A DNA stretch of 64,000 nt from CAYVHB01 sp964450865 (GCA_964450865.1 CAYVHB010000018.1:1-64000); one strand, 5' to 3'; shown: positions 16,750-26,543, numbered from the stretch's first letter. Numbers and translations are program-made. The notes: generated from the sequence alone by a model not told the origin.

Positions 16750-18078
16750 ATGGAAAATAATAATGATACCATGAAAAAGGAAGATGTCGTGAACAATGAC
16801 AACGCCATGAAGCCCGAAAACGCCGTGAACAGCGCTGATGCCGTGAACAATGATAAAGCCATGAGCCAGGCAGAACGTCCGGCCTCCCGGCCTGGACACA
16901 AGCGGGCCGCAGCCTGGGTTGCCGCATTCCTGGTTGTCGCCGTTCTATTCTCCGCCATGAGCGGGACAATTGTCTATCAGTGGATGAAATCATCCGCAGC
17001 CGGGCCTGCCCGGACAGCCGTGTCGCAGCAAGCTGAATCATCGGCAGCCGAACCGGCCGGCACGGCGGCCACAACAACCAGTGGGGCCCTGACAGATAAG
17101 TATTTCAGCGTGGCTGATGCCGCATCCAGAACAGATCCGAACAAGAAAACCCTGACTGTCATGGAAATTGCCGCCCTGGGCAAGCCGGCGGTTGTTGCTA
17201 TTACGACCGAAACATCGATCACGAATCCGTTTGGCCAGACCGGCATCGTCCCGGCCGCCGGTTCCGGCTTCATTCTGACTGCCGACGGCTATATTATCAC
17301 CAATCATCACGTCATTGACGGCGCCCAGAAAATCTCGGTGATGCTCGACAGCGGCGTCAGTTACGAGGCCAAGCTGGTTGGCTCTGACAGCCAGAACGAT
17401 ATTGCGGTCCTGAAGATTGCCGCCAAGGATCTGCCAACGGTTACGCTTGGCGAATCGACCGGCCTGCAGGTCGGGGAACTGGCCGTGGCTATCGGTAACC
17501 CGCTTGGCGAGCTGAGCGGAACGGTTACAGCCGGTATCATCAGTGCGCTCGATCGCTCGGTCACCATTGATAATCAGACGCTGACCTTGCTGCAAACAGA
17601 TGCTGCCATCAATGCCGGCAACTCTGGCGGTGCGCTGTTTAACTCATTTGGCGAGGTTATTGGCATCAATACGGCCAAAAACACCGGAACCGGCATCGAA
17701 GGACTGGGCTTTGCGATCCCGATTGATCATGCCAAGCCGATCATCGAAAGCCTGATCCGCAATGGTTATATCCCCGGCCGGCCACGGATCGGGATTTACA
17801 CCCAGGACGTCACCGCCGAGATGGCGCAACAGAATCAGCTGCGGGAAGGCATCTACGTAGCCCGTGTCATGGCCAGCAGCGCGGCTGAAAAGGCCGGCCT
17901 GGCGGCTGGTGACATCATTGTAGCAGCCAACGGGCAGGAAATACTGACAACAGATGCCCTGAATACGCTCAAATCAAGCCTGAAACCGGGTGACACACTG
18001 AAACTGACTGTTTATCGCAACGATCAGAAGCTGACAATCAGCGTGGTCCTGGAAGAAGAAGTGCCAGCTGCAGCCTGA
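16750..18078 (+). CDS. htrA: HtrA/DegP-like membrane-anchored serine protease
   Basis: 442 residues; ACGAGGCGATATCA precedes the ATG. The N-terminal 50 cytoplasmic residues have Asn-Ala-rich repeats (NDNAMKPENAVNSADAVNND), then one transmembrane helix at about 52-75. The trypsin-like S1C domain has His187 (TNHHVIDGA), Asp217 (SQNDIAVLKI) and Ser292 (NAGNSGGALFN); one C-terminal PDZ domain follows (GIYVARVMASSAAEKAGLAAGDIIV). It degrades or refolds misfolded exported proteins outside the membrane. Inverted repeats upstream may be control sites. Confidence 0.93.
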   Translation: MENNNDTMKKEDVVNNDNAMKPENAVNSADAVNNDKAMSQAERPASRPGHKRAAAWVAAFLVVAVLFSAMSGTIVYQWMKSSAAGPARTAVSQQAESSAAEPAGTAATTTSGALTDKYFSVADAASRTDPNKKTLTVMEIAALGKPAVVAITTETSITNPFGQTGIVPAAGSGFILTADGYIITNHHVIDGAQKISVMLDSGVSYEAKLVGSDSQNDIAVLKIAAKDLPTVTLGESTGLQVGELAVAIGNPLGELSGTVTAGIISALDRSVTIDNQTLTLLQTDAAINAGNSGGALFNSFGEVIGINTAKNTGTGIEGLGFAIPIDHAKPIIESLIRNGYIPGRPRIGIYTQDVTAEMAQQNQLREGIYVARVMASSAAEKAGLAAGDIIVAANGQEILTTDALNTLKSSLKPGDTLKLTVYRNDQKLTISVVLEEEVPAAA

Positions 18079-18134
18079 GCCCCGCGATACAATGCGATAC
18101 AAGAAAAACTGACTGCACGTCACTGGACGGGCTG

Positions 18135-19406
18135 CTAGCGGCGATTGCCGTCAAGCGGCCCGTCTTTGAAATAGCCGGTCGGAAAGATCACGTGGTCATC
18201 CTTGGGATTGATCCGGCCCATGCTGTCGCCAAGCAGCATCGCCCGCCGGACACAGGCATGGCCAAAGCGGCCGCGCAGCTGGTCCATGGTCTGCTCCAGT
18301 CTTTCAAGCCGGCAGTTGCGGGTCTCGTCGGTCAGCAGGGAGAGCTGAATCAGGGTATCGGCCGATACGAGATCGCTGCCCCGGATACCGATGCTGCGGA
18401 TTGGCCTCGACCAGTCATAGGACTGGCGAAATAACTGGAAACCAAGCCGCACCAGGTCAGAAGTCAAGTAACTGGGTCGCTCCAGTCTGGCCTGGCGCTC
18501 AAAGCTGTACAACCCGGCGTCACGAACATGAATCTGGACAGTCTGGCACTTGAAATGGTGTTCGCGCAGCCGGGCCGCCACACTTTCGGCAAGGACATAC
18601 AGAATCAGGCGGACGTCATGCTCGCTTTCCAGATCGCGCGGCGTTGTGGTGCTGTTACCGATGCTTTTTATCGCGGACTGATAGCCCTGGACGGTAACCG
18701 GCGAGCTGTCCAGGCCATTGGCAAAGCTGTGCAGGACCTCGCCCCACTTGCCCAGGTAGGCGCGCAGGAACGAGGTATCAAGACTGGCCAGGCTGCCGAT
18801 GGTATGGATGCCCAGGCGGGACAGCTTCCGCTGGGTGGCTGGCCCGACATAGAGCAGATCGCTGGCCGGCAGCGGCCAGACCCGGGTCCGGAAATTGTCA
18901 AGGCTGATGACGGTCGTAGCATCCGGCTTTCTCATGTCGCTGCCCAGCTTGGCAAAAATCTTGTTGAAACTGACGCCAACAGAGACGGTTAAACCAAGCT
19001 CGTCACGGATCCGGGCCCGCAGGCGGTCCGCAATCCGTTCGCCGCTGATCCGGCCGCGACACGTGCCCGTGACATCCAGCCATGACTCGTCAAGTCCGAA
19101 AGGCTCGATCTGGTCGGTGTAGTCACCGTAAATCTGGCGCACATCCTGGGAAAACCGGATGTAACGCTGGTAATTGGGGGTGACGACGATGAGGCCGGGA
19201 CATTTCTGCCGTGCTTGCCAGATGGCTTCGCCGGTCTTGATGCCATAAGCTTTGGCCGGGTAATTCTTGGCCAGCACAATGCCATGACGGGCCGCAGGGT
19301 CGCCGCAGACGGCGACCGGGAGACCGCGCAGACGCGGATTGTAAAGGCATTCGACCGAGGCATAGAAATTGTTGAGATCGGCATGCAGAATAACCCGGTC
19401 GGCCAA
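18135..19406 (-). CDS. dinB: Y-family DNA polymerase IV
   Basis: 423 residues starting at TTG 19406 after AGGGGGCGATTCAG. Catalytic acidic residues are visible in ILHADLNNFYASVE and in PFGLDESWLDVTG. The thumb has helix-hairpin-helix motifs (LLYVGPATQRKLSRLGIHTI), the little-finger domain follows, and IQLSLL near residue 375 resembles a beta-clamp-binding motif. It performs error-prone translesion synthesis. A perfect LexA box overlaps its promoter, so it is SOS-induced. Confidence 0.93.
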   Translation of the reverse strand: MADRVILHADLNNFYASVECLYNPRLRGLPVAVCGDPAARHGIVLAKNYPAKAYGIKTGEAIWQARQKCPGLIVVTPNYQRYIRFSQDVRQIYGDYTDQIEPFGLDESWLDVTGTCRGRISGERIADRLRARIRDELGLTVSVGVSFNKIFAKLGSDMRKPDATTVISLDNFRTRVWPLPASDLLYVGPATQRKLSRLGIHTIGSLASLDTSFLRAYLGKWGEVLHSFANGLDSSPVTVQGYQSAIKSIGNSTTTPRDLESEHDVRLILYVLAESVAARLREHHFKCQTVQIHVRDAGLYSFERQARLERPSYLTSDLVRLGFQLFRQSYDWSRPIRSIGIRGSDLVSADTLIQLSLLTDETRNCRLERLEQTMDQLRGRFGHACVRRAMLLGDSMGRINPKDDHVIFPTGYFKDGPLDGNRR

Positions 19407-19545
19407 CTGAATCGCCCCCTCTGGTGTCGAAGATTACCATGCCAATTGCTGTACGGACGGTCAGGACGGATAATCAGGCGGCCGGCAGCAATTGGCCCCG
19501 ATGGCCGGGATTGCTCCCGTCAGCGATCGTCCTTGTTTGAGGACT

Positions 19546-19563
19546 ATTATAGAACATATGTTC
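19546..19563 (-). promoter_or_regulatory. LexA (SOS) box overlapping the dinB promoter
   Basis: GAACATATGTTC (19552-19563) is a perfect GAAC-N4-GTTC Gram-positive SOS operator. On the minus strand it is immediately followed by TATAAT (19546-19551), so the operator occupies the -10/-35 spacer. The -35 is weak. It is 140 nt upstream of dinB. Confidence 0.88.
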
Positions 19564-19657
19564 TAACGAAGCAAGCGGTCCGGCGGCTTTTTTTCAGCCT
19601 GCTCCACACCATGCTGATCATTCCGGTGGACCGCCGACCGGCACCGCCAGCCCCGCT

Positions 19658-20959
19658 TCAGGCTGGCAGCAGATTGCCGGCCCTGTCAAAGCTCAGTTCA
19701 TGGGGTTCATCCAGTGCAGTCAGGCCCGGATAATGATCTTGCAAGACGGCCGGGTAATAAGCCTCTGACAGCATGATCGTTTCCAGGTGCAGCGTATTGG
19801 CGATCCGGATCAGGCGGGGACGGGCCTTGTCCAGGCCGACACAGGTGCCCAGGCAAAACTGGATGGCCTCCTTGTCGCTGGCCAGGACGCAGGGGATCAT
19901 CGCTGAGCGGATCAGGGTACTGGTCAGGCAGTTGAGATACATCGGCTCCGGGTCAATGGCATTGTACAGGCTTTGCGTAATGGCACTGGCCAAACCGACG
20001 CCGAGGGCGTTGCCGTGGGTGGCCTCACTGAGGCGCAGCAGGCAGGTCCGCTGCACGGACACCCCGCCGCTGGCACAATCCGTGGCAAAAGTCCCGGCAA
20101 TATTGGGATCCACGCCGGTTCCTGCATAATTTTTACCGATTTCATCAATGACCAGTACGTCACCCGTGCTGACCAGGATCCGCGGCATATGGGCCGCCGC
20201 CATCTGCAGCAATGCTGGCTCACGTTCGAGAATGGCCGCTGGCAGCATCCCTTCCAGATGACAGGTTTCATCGTAGGCATTTTCAATAATCGCGACAGCC
20301 AGCAGCAGGGGGGCCTGCCCGATGACGACCCGGGCCATCGCCGGGATATTGCGGGCCAGGCCGGCCGCGCCATCGGCATGGACGGCCTGCGCCCCGGCTT
20401 GCAGACCCAGGCCGACAGTCAGCATCTTGCACAGCCCGCTTTCATAGGCGCCCCGAAAAGCGGTGTGCGGCTTGATCCGGTTGACGGCAATGATGCCATC
20501 GGCCGCCAGCGCGGTTTCTGCCAGGAAAACCGGCCGGCCGTCTGCTGAATGACCGATTAGCCGGACGTCTGTAGCAGGCTGGACCGGGCAGCACATTGAC
20601 GCTTCGGTGATATTGAGGCTGGCCAGGACGGCCAGCTGACCGGCCGGAGTTGCCTGGCCGTGACTACCCATGGCTGCGACGACAAAGGGCCGGCAGCCAC
20701 GGTCCCGGCAGACATCGACGATGGCCCGTGTAATGAGGTCAATGTTGCGAATGCCGCGACTGCCGGCCGTGATCGCGATCGACTGGCCGGGCTGCAGTTG
20801 CCGGGCCAGTTCAGGCTGATCGAAAATCTGCCGGATGATGGCCGGGATCCGGGCCGGCGCAATGACCGGGCGGGCAAAAGACTGCCGGGCGTTAAAAAAG
20901 CGCGGAACCTCGATGGAAGCCAGGAGCCGGGAAACAGCCCCGTTGTTTCTGATCTGCAT
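19658..20959 (-). CDS. LarA-like (lactate racemase domain, DUF2088) protein
   Basis: 433 residues; GGAGGTCCATTGCC precedes the ATG. The sequence follows the lactate-racemase-domain pattern: a phosphate/substrate loop (ITAGSRGIRN), an AMGSHGQATPAGQ segment, and the His/Lys-rich block (NRIKPHTAFRGAYESGLCKM) where LarA coordinates its nickel-pincer cofactor. It is the last gene of the epimerase, GH3 glycosidase and oxidoreductase operon, so a hydroxy-acid or sugar-acid epimerase role is more likely than lactate racemisation. Cofactor use is not provable from sequence. Confidence 0.8.
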   Translation of the reverse strand: MQIRNNGAVSRLLASIEVPRFFNARQSFARPVIAPARIPAIIRQIFDQPELARQLQPGQSIAITAGSRGIRNIDLITRAIVDVCRDRGCRPFVVAAMGSHGQATPAGQLAVLASLNITEASMCCPVQPATDVRLIGHSADGRPVFLAETALAADGIIAVNRIKPHTAFRGAYESGLCKMLTVGLGLQAGAQAVHADGAAGLARNIPAMARVVIGQAPLLLAVAIIENAYDETCHLEGMLPAAILEREPALLQMAAAHMPRILVSTGDVLVIDEIGKNYAGTGVDPNIAGTFATDCASGGVSVQRTCLLRLSEATHGNALGVGLASAITQSLYNAIDPEPMYLNCLTSTLIRSAMIPCVLASDKEAIQFCLGTCVGLDKARPRLIRIANTLHLETIMLSEAYYPAVLQDHYPGLTALDEPHELSFDRAGNLLPA

Positions 20960-21049
20960 GGCAATGGACCTCCGTCCGGATCATCAGGCCCGGCAGCCTG
21001 GTTTCGTTACAGGATGCCTGGGCCATTATCGGCTGGCAAGCCGGCCAGA

Positions 21050-22198
21050 TCAGATCTCGGGGATTATAATTTCAACTTCGCGACCCAGGTCGGCCGATCT
21101 GACGATGCCGTCAATGATGGCCTGGTTGTAGAGAATCTGGCTCGAAGGCACCGGCGCCGGCCCGCCCGTCAGGATCGCATCGGCAAATGAACGCAGCTTG
21201 CGCAAGAACAGGCCGCCGAAGCTGTCCTCTTGCTTGAGGAGCGGGATCTCGAATTCAACCTGCTGACCGGCGACATCCCGGTAGACTTTCATCGGGCCGC
21301 CTACGGTGCCATTCCAGCATTCCGTTGATGGAATCCGCAGCGCGCCTTCTGTGCCAAGCAGGATCGTGTCACCGGGAGTATCGATGTGCATGGCCCAGGC
21401 AATACGGAAATCGAGCACGATCCCCCCTTCAAGCCGGATGAAAGCCGCGGCAAAATCATCGACATTGAAACGCGCGGCGTCAGCCGGGTTATTATACTTG
21501 GGATTGGTGCCGAAATAATTGGACTTGTAGCCGGATACTGTCAGTGGCCTGGGGTAGCCGATGGCATTCAGCACCATGTCCAGGGCATAGCAGCCGATGT
21601 CACCCAGGGCTCCGACGCCGCCAGTTGACTTTTCGATGAAGGTGCTGTTCGGAATGCCCCGCCGCCGGCCACCACCAGTCTGGATGTAATAGATCTGGCC
21701 CAGCTCACCGGAGTCGACGATCTGCCTGATCATTTTCATGTTGTCATCCATGCGTGGCTGGAAGCCGATCGAAAGCAGCTTGCCGCTGCGCTTCTCGGCC
21801 TTCATGACTGCGGCTGCCTCGTCCAGCGTGACAGTCATCGGTTTTTCCAGCAGTACGTTGACACCTTTTTCCAGGGCGGCGATCGTGCAGGCCGCATGGG
21901 TGGTGTTATAGGTGCAGACGCAAACTGCATCCAGCTCTTCGGCAGCCAGCATGGCCTCGTGGCCGGGATAGCAACGGACGTCTGGCAACCCATAATCGGC
22001 GAAGAAGGACCGGGCTTTGGCCAGGTTCAGGTCAGCGCCGGCGACGATCTCGACATCGGGCATCTGCTTGAGGCTTTCCACATGCGATTCCGCAATCCAG
22101 CCGGTACCAATAATGCCGAATCTGAGCTTTCTGGTTGGGGCTGTGGTCGCTTGCGTCCGGGCCTGGGGTGTGAACTGGTTCAATACGGCGTCTGACAT
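21050..22198 (-). CDS. Gfo/Idh/MocA-family oxidoreductase
   Basis: 382 residues from the ATG at 22198, which follows AGGAGGAACCTGATC; the ATG at 22216 contains that site and is rejected. The N-terminal Rossmann fold has RFGIIGTGWIAESHVESLK and the family EKP motif (LLEKPMTVTLDEA). The C-terminal dimerisation and substrate domain includes GDIGCYALDMVLNAIGYPRP. It oxidises or reduces a sugar with NAD(P). In this operon it may act on products of the GH3 glycosidase together with the TIM-barrel epimerase. Confidence 0.92.
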   Translation of the reverse strand: MSDAVLNQFTPQARTQATTAPTRKLRFGIIGTGWIAESHVESLKQMPDVEIVAGADLNLAKARSFFADYGLPDVRCYPGHEAMLAAEELDAVCVCTYNTTHAACTIAALEKGVNVLLEKPMTVTLDEAAAVMKAEKRSGKLLSIGFQPRMDDNMKMIRQIVDSGELGQIYYIQTGGGRRRGIPNSTFIEKSTGGVGALGDIGCYALDMVLNAIGYPRPLTVSGYKSNYFGTNPKYNNPADAARFNVDDFAAAFIRLEGGIVLDFRIAWAMHIDTPGDTILLGTEGALRIPSTECWNGTVGGPMKVYRDVAGQQVEFEIPLLKQEDSFGGLFLRKLRSFADAILTGGPAPVPSSQILYNQAIIDGIVRSADLGREVEIIIPEI

Positions 22199-22347
22199 GA
22201 TCAGGTTCCTCCTCATTTATCTGTCCGGTTCCAGGATATGGGTTCAAACGGCTGGTAGTGATCGATGGTCAAACCGGGGCGCTCAGGCCGAGTGCCCCGG
22301 TTGTGTGCCCAGGATATTCAGGTGGGCCGGTTGCGCCGGCCGGATGC

Positions 22348-24618
22348 TCAGGCTCTGCGCTGGTTGAGCCGGGCGAGCAGTTGTTCCAGGGTTTCGAATG
22401 AAATGCGGCCGGCACCGAAGCTGACGGCCGCGCGCAGCGGCATATCCTGCAGCATGGCGGCCATCATTTCGTTACTGATGGCGCTGGCGGCCGCCTCGCT
22501 GGTTTCACCACCACCCAGCAGTTGCTGCACCGACTGAATCAGGGGCGCCAGGATGATCATGGCCTGCGGATCGGCCTGCAGGTCACCGAAGGTGCTGTTG
22601 ATCGTGTAGACCACAGGCAGCGCGACCGCTGATTCGACCTGGACGGCCGCCTCGGCGACGATATCGCGGCTGGAACGGCCGATCTGGATCAGGAATTCAC
22701 CGCTTTCAACATGCCAGTCGGCAATGGCTGTATTGTAATAGGCAAAGGCCCGCCGGCCAAGACTGAAGCTGACCGTCCGGGTCTGGCCCGGCTCAAGATA
22801 GATCTTGGCAAAGTCCTTGAGCTCGCGAACCGGCCGGAAGACAGAACTGACAACATCGGCGACATAGAGCTGGACGACCTCGTGCCCGGCTATCTTGCCA
22901 GTATTGGTCACATCCACGCTGACCTGCAGCGTTTCCTGGTCCTGCATGGCTGTCTTGTCCAGATGCAGGTTGCTGTAGGCGAATGTTGTATAGCCCAGGC
23001 CGTGGCCAAACGGGAAGAGGACATCCATTTTCTTTTTGTCGTAGTAGCGATAGCCGACAAAGATGCCTTCGCGGTACTCGACGGTGTCTTTTTCACCGCC
23101 ATAGGAGATGAAAGATGGATTATCCTCCAGCTTGAGCGGGAAAGTTTCGGCGAGGCGGCCACTGGGATTGACATCGCCGAATAATACATCAACAACGGCC
23201 TGGCCAACAGCCTGGCCACCCAGGTACGCTTCGAGAATGGCGCTGACCTGGCCAGCCCACGGCATTTCTACCGGTGATCCATTGTGCAGGACAACGACTG
23301 TTTGTGGCTGGACCGCGGCTATGGCCTCGATCAGCTGCTGCTGGTTCGGCGGGATGGCCAGGTGCTGGCGGTCATAACCTTCGGACTCATAGCTGTCCGG
23401 CAAGCCGGCAAAAATAACGGCGACATCCGAGCTGCGGGCCAGTTCGACGGCTTCGGCCAGCAGGGCCGGATCGGCCTGGTCCTGAGCGAGGTTGTAACCG
23501 GCCGCGTAGCGGACGTTGGACCGGCCAGCGACCGCATCCAGGGCACTGGTCACTTTAAAGGCGTTGATATGCGAGCTGCCGCCGCCCTGAAAGCGCGGCT
23601 TTTCGGCAAACTGGCCGATGAAGGCTACACTGGCTTGCCCTGACAATGGCAGGATGGCTTCATTTTTGAGCAGGACCATGGACTGGCTGGCTACTTCACG
23701 GGCCAGTTCATGCTGGGCCTCTTTATCAAAGACTGTGTCCGGCTGCCGGCCGGCCTGATAGCGTCCAACCAGTTTCAGGACGTTGGCAACCGCCTGGTCC
23801 AGGTCAGCCTCGGCGAGTGTTCCGGCTCGCACGGCGGCGACAATCCGGGCGTCGTTGATGCCATGGGATGCCGGCATCTCCAGGTCAAGGCCGGCTGCAA
23901 TCCCGGCGACCCGGTCGTTGACCGCGCCCCAGTCACTGACAACCAGCCCTTGAAAACCCCATTCATCGCGCAGGATTTCCCGCAGGTAACGATGACTTTC
24001 AGAAGCATAGACACCATTGATCCGATTGTAGGAACACATCACCGTCCAGGGCTGGGCCTTTTTGACGGCGGTTTCAAAAGCCGGCAGGTAAATTTCGCGC
24101 AAGGTCCGCTCGTCGATGTTGGAGCTCGACGACATCCGCCGCTTCTCCTGGCTGTTGGCGAGGTAGTGTTTGAGGCTGGTGCCAATCTGCCGGCTCTGTA
24201 CCCCATTGATTTGGCTGGCCGCTATTTCACCGGCCAGGCAAGGATCCTCGGAGAAATACTCGAAGTTGCGCCCGCACAACGGCGAGCGCTTGATGTTGAC
24301 GCCCGGGCCCAGAATGACCGCTACATCCTCAGCCTGGCAGGTATCACCCAGTGCTTCGCCAACTTTGTAAATCAGGTCCCGGTCAAATGAAGAGGCCAGG
24401 GCACTGCCAGTCGGGAAGCAGACGGCCTTGATGCTGTCATTGATACCGAGGTGGTCGCCTTCCTGGGCCTGCTTGCGCAACCCGTGCGGACCGTCACTGA
24501 CCATGACCCTCGGAATGCCCAGGCGTTCAATTGCCTTGGTGTGCCAGAAATCGCTGCCTGAGCAAAGGCCGGCTTTTTCTTCAAGTGTCATTTCAGCAAT
24601 GAGTTTTTGGATGTCCAT
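22348..24618 (-). CDS. GH3 beta-glycosidase (beta-glucosidase type)
   Basis: 756 residues from ATG 24618, after GGAGGAATACCC. The GH3 N-terminal barrel has the nucleophile Asp229 in GLVVSDWGAVND and the conserved Lys-His pair (TSLKHYLAN, 150-151). The middle sandwich domain has NGSPVEMPW and EAYLGGQAVGQAVVDVLFG. A fibronectin-III-like domain follows (VQLYVADVVSSVFRPVRELK). The C-terminal 100 residues form an extra helical tail seen in some clostridial members. There is no signal peptide, so it is cytoplasmic and hydrolyses imported beta-glycosides. Confidence 0.93.
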   Translation of the reverse strand: MDIQKLIAEMTLEEKAGLCSGSDFWHTKAIERLGIPRVMVSDGPHGLRKQAQEGDHLGINDSIKAVCFPTGSALASSFDRDLIYKVGEALGDTCQAEDVAVILGPGVNIKRSPLCGRNFEYFSEDPCLAGEIAASQINGVQSRQIGTSLKHYLANSQEKRRMSSSSNIDERTLREIYLPAFETAVKKAQPWTVMCSYNRINGVYASESHRYLREILRDEWGFQGLVVSDWGAVNDRVAGIAAGLDLEMPASHGINDARIVAAVRAGTLAEADLDQAVANVLKLVGRYQAGRQPDTVFDKEAQHELAREVASQSMVLLKNEAILPLSGQASVAFIGQFAEKPRFQGGGSSHINAFKVTSALDAVAGRSNVRYAAGYNLAQDQADPALLAEAVELARSSDVAVIFAGLPDSYESEGYDRQHLAIPPNQQQLIEAIAAVQPQTVVVLHNGSPVEMPWAGQVSAILEAYLGGQAVGQAVVDVLFGDVNPSGRLAETFPLKLEDNPSFISYGGEKDTVEYREGIFVGYRYYDKKKMDVLFPFGHGLGYTTFAYSNLHLDKTAMQDQETLQVSVDVTNTGKIAGHEVVQLYVADVVSSVFRPVRELKDFAKIYLEPGQTRTVSFSLGRRAFAYYNTAIADWHVESGEFLIQIGRSSRDIVAEAAVQVESAVALPVVYTINSTFGDLQADPQAMIILAPLIQSVQQLLGGGETSEAAASAISNEMMAAMLQDMPLRAAVSFGAGRISFETLEQLLARLNQRRA

Positions 24619-24666
24619 GGGTATTCCTCCACATATTTTCAATAAATCGGGAAATCAAACGATTAT

Positions 24667-25512
24667 TTATCCTGCAATGGCTTGCAGGTAACGGATGCTG
24701 GCTGCAGCGCATGCCAGCGGCGTCAGGCCGGAGGAAGGTTCGTCCTGCTCGATAACAACCCAGTGGCTGCCGGCATCGGCGACTGCTGCCAGAATTGCCG
24801 GGAAGTCCTGGACGCCAGAACCGAGGGGCCGGAATTCAAAGCCAGTTGCCTCGGTTCCGGCGTCTGCGTCTGTGGAACCGGCTGCCTCAGTTTCCAGACC
24901 GATCAGCTTGTACAGACTGGCTGGCTTGTGGTCTGGCATCACGAAATCCTTGAGATGTACGACCGGCGCCCGGCCGCTGTACTGGCGCAGATACGCGGCC
25001 GGATTCTCACCGGCAACCCGAACCCAGCAGGTGTCAAGCTCAGTCTGCAGCAAGTCAGCCGGTACCTCGCGATACAGAATATCCAAGGCGTATTCCCCAT
25101 CAATCCGGGCAAATTCAAAATCGTGATTGTGGTACAGCAAGGTCAGGCCGGCCGCCTTGGCTGCCAGGCCGATCATCCGGGCACCGCGGATGACCTCCGG
25201 GAACAGCTCGGCGCCAGGCCGGTATTCAGGCGTCAGATAGGGGATGACAATGTATGAACAGCCAATTGTGCGGTAGTCCGCCATGATCTTCTGAGGGTTC
25301 GCCAGCAGATCCTGAAACGGGACATGCGCCGAAATCGCCTCCAATCCGGCTTCATCCATCCAGGCCCTGATCTGTTCAGGCGAAAAACCGAACAGCCCGG
25401 CCAGTTCAACTCCGTCAAAGCCCAGTGCTTTGACCTGCCGCAGTGTTCCAGGGAAATCCCGGGCAATATCATCCCTGACTGAGTAAAGTTGTAAAGCAAT
25501 CGGCAACATCAT
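24667..25512 (-). CDS. TIM-barrel sugar isomerase/epimerase
   Basis: 281 residues; the ATG follows GGGAGGTCTGCACGA. It belongs to the xylose-isomerase-like TIM-barrel superfamily (IALQLYSVRDDIARDFPGTL, VKALGFDGVELAG, LLYHNHDFEF, VVHLKDF), with Glu, His and Asp residues expected to bind a divalent metal. It is first in the operon with GH3, Gfo/Idh/MocA and LarA-like genes. Members isomerise, epimerise or dehydrate keto-sugars; the substrate here is not determinable. Confidence 0.88.
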   Translation of the reverse strand: MMLPIALQLYSVRDDIARDFPGTLRQVKALGFDGVELAGLFGFSPEQIRAWMDEAGLEAISAHVPFQDLLANPQKIMADYRTIGCSYIVIPYLTPEYRPGAELFPEVIRGARMIGLAAKAAGLTLLYHNHDFEFARIDGEYALDILYREVPADLLQTELDTCWVRVAGENPAAYLRQYSGRAPVVHLKDFVMPDHKPASLYKLIGLETEAAGSTDADAGTEATGFEFRPLGSGVQDFPAILAAVADAGSHWVVIEQDEPSSGLTPLACAAASIRYLQAIAG

Positions 25513-25569
25513 TCGTGCAGACCTCCCTTGCGTCTGGCAGTTATCAAGCCATCAAACAATCTGTTTTCA

Positions 25570-25599
25570 TTTGTATGTTAAGGCGTAATCATGTACAAT
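25570..25599. promoter_or_regulatory. Overlapping divergent promoters with palindromic ends
   Basis: On the plus strand TTGTAT (25571-25576), 17 bp, TACAAT (25594-25599). On the minus strand TTGTAC (25593-25598), 17 bp, TACAAA (25570-25575). The two promoters occupy the same 30 bp because TTGTA and TACAA are reverse complements. Plus transcription serves the AraC regulator and minus transcription the sugar operon, so the two polymerases would compete. Confidence 0.6.
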
Positions 25600-25658
25600 A
25601 CCAGTCAAAAGATACTTTAAATCAGACGTTTATTGCCATATCCGCAGAAAGGCTGGCT

Positions 25659-26543
25659 GTGAAGTTTTTTTATGAAGATAAAGGTCAGACGGTGCGCGTG
25701 GAGAACGGCTACAATCTGGCCTACGGCGCCCATATTCACTCTCATTTTGAGCTGGTCTACATGCTCGACGGCCAGTCCCGGATTGTGATTGACGGGAAGG
25801 ACTGCCTGCTCGGCCCCGATGAGATTCTCCTGATTTTCCCCAACCAGATCCACCAGTTTAAGCGTGTGGGCAGTGAAAAATATATCCTGGCTATCTTCCC
25901 CCAGGAAATGTGCCAGGATTATCGCAGTATTTACAAGCACAAAATCCCGGTCAGCCCGGTTGTCAGTGCGGCCCATACCATGCCGCTGATCCTGCCGGCT
26001 TTGCAGCAGATGCTGAACCTGCCGGCTTTGCCGCTGGAGATATCACAGCCTTTGCTCAAAGGATTTTTCCTGATTATTGTTGGCGAACTGCTGCAGCGCA
26101 TGGTGCTGCAGGATACGCGCGACATGTCCTCGGACACGATCCGCCTGTTGCTTAACTATTGCCAGGACAACTACCGGCAGGATATTTCCCTGGATACAAT
26201 TGCCGAAGCGCTGTTTATCAGCAAGTTTTATATCTCCCGCCTGTTCAGCGAGAAGCTGGGGATGACTTACACGGATTACATCGCCAATTTACGGATTTCC
26301 GAAGCCTGCCGCCTGCTCGACCAGTCGGATGCCGGCGTTACGGAAATCGCATTTGCCGTCGGCTATGATACTGTCCGTTCATTCAACCGGGCCTTCCGCA
26401 AGAATCTTGGCACGGCGCCGCGTGAATATCGCCGCCTGCAGCGTATTTCGTGGCATGAAACCCGCCCTGAGCCGCTACCAGCACACGCACACGCATCTGC
26501 ATCAGTATCTGCATCTGCAGCCACCCGGCCTACCGAGCCGTAA
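25659..26543 (+). CDS. AraC-family regulator of the sugar operon
   Basis: 294 residues from the GTG at 25659, after AGAAAGGCTGGCT. Earlier in-frame starts (25515, 25575) lie in or before the likely promoter. The N-terminal cupin domain (HIHSHFELVYMLDGQSRIVI, FPNQIHQFKRV) should bind the inducer. The C-terminal AraC domain has ISLDTIAEALFISKFYISRL and GYDTVRSFNRAFRK. The tail is low-complexity (AHAHASASVSASA). It is divergent from the epimerase-GH3-oxidoreductase-LarA operon, its probable target. Confidence 0.9.
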   Translation: MKFFYEDKGQTVRVENGYNLAYGAHIHSHFELVYMLDGQSRIVIDGKDCLLGPDEILLIFPNQIHQFKRVGSEKYILAIFPQEMCQDYRSIYKHKIPVSPVVSAAHTMPLILPALQQMLNLPALPLEISQPLLKGFFLIIVGELLQRMVLQDTRDMSSDTIRLLLNYCQDNYRQDISLDTIAEALFISKFYISRLFSEKLGMTYTDYIANLRISEACRLLDQSDAGVTEIAFAVGYDTVRSFNRAFRKNLGTAPREYRRLQRISWHETRPEPLPAHAHASASVSASAATRPTEP

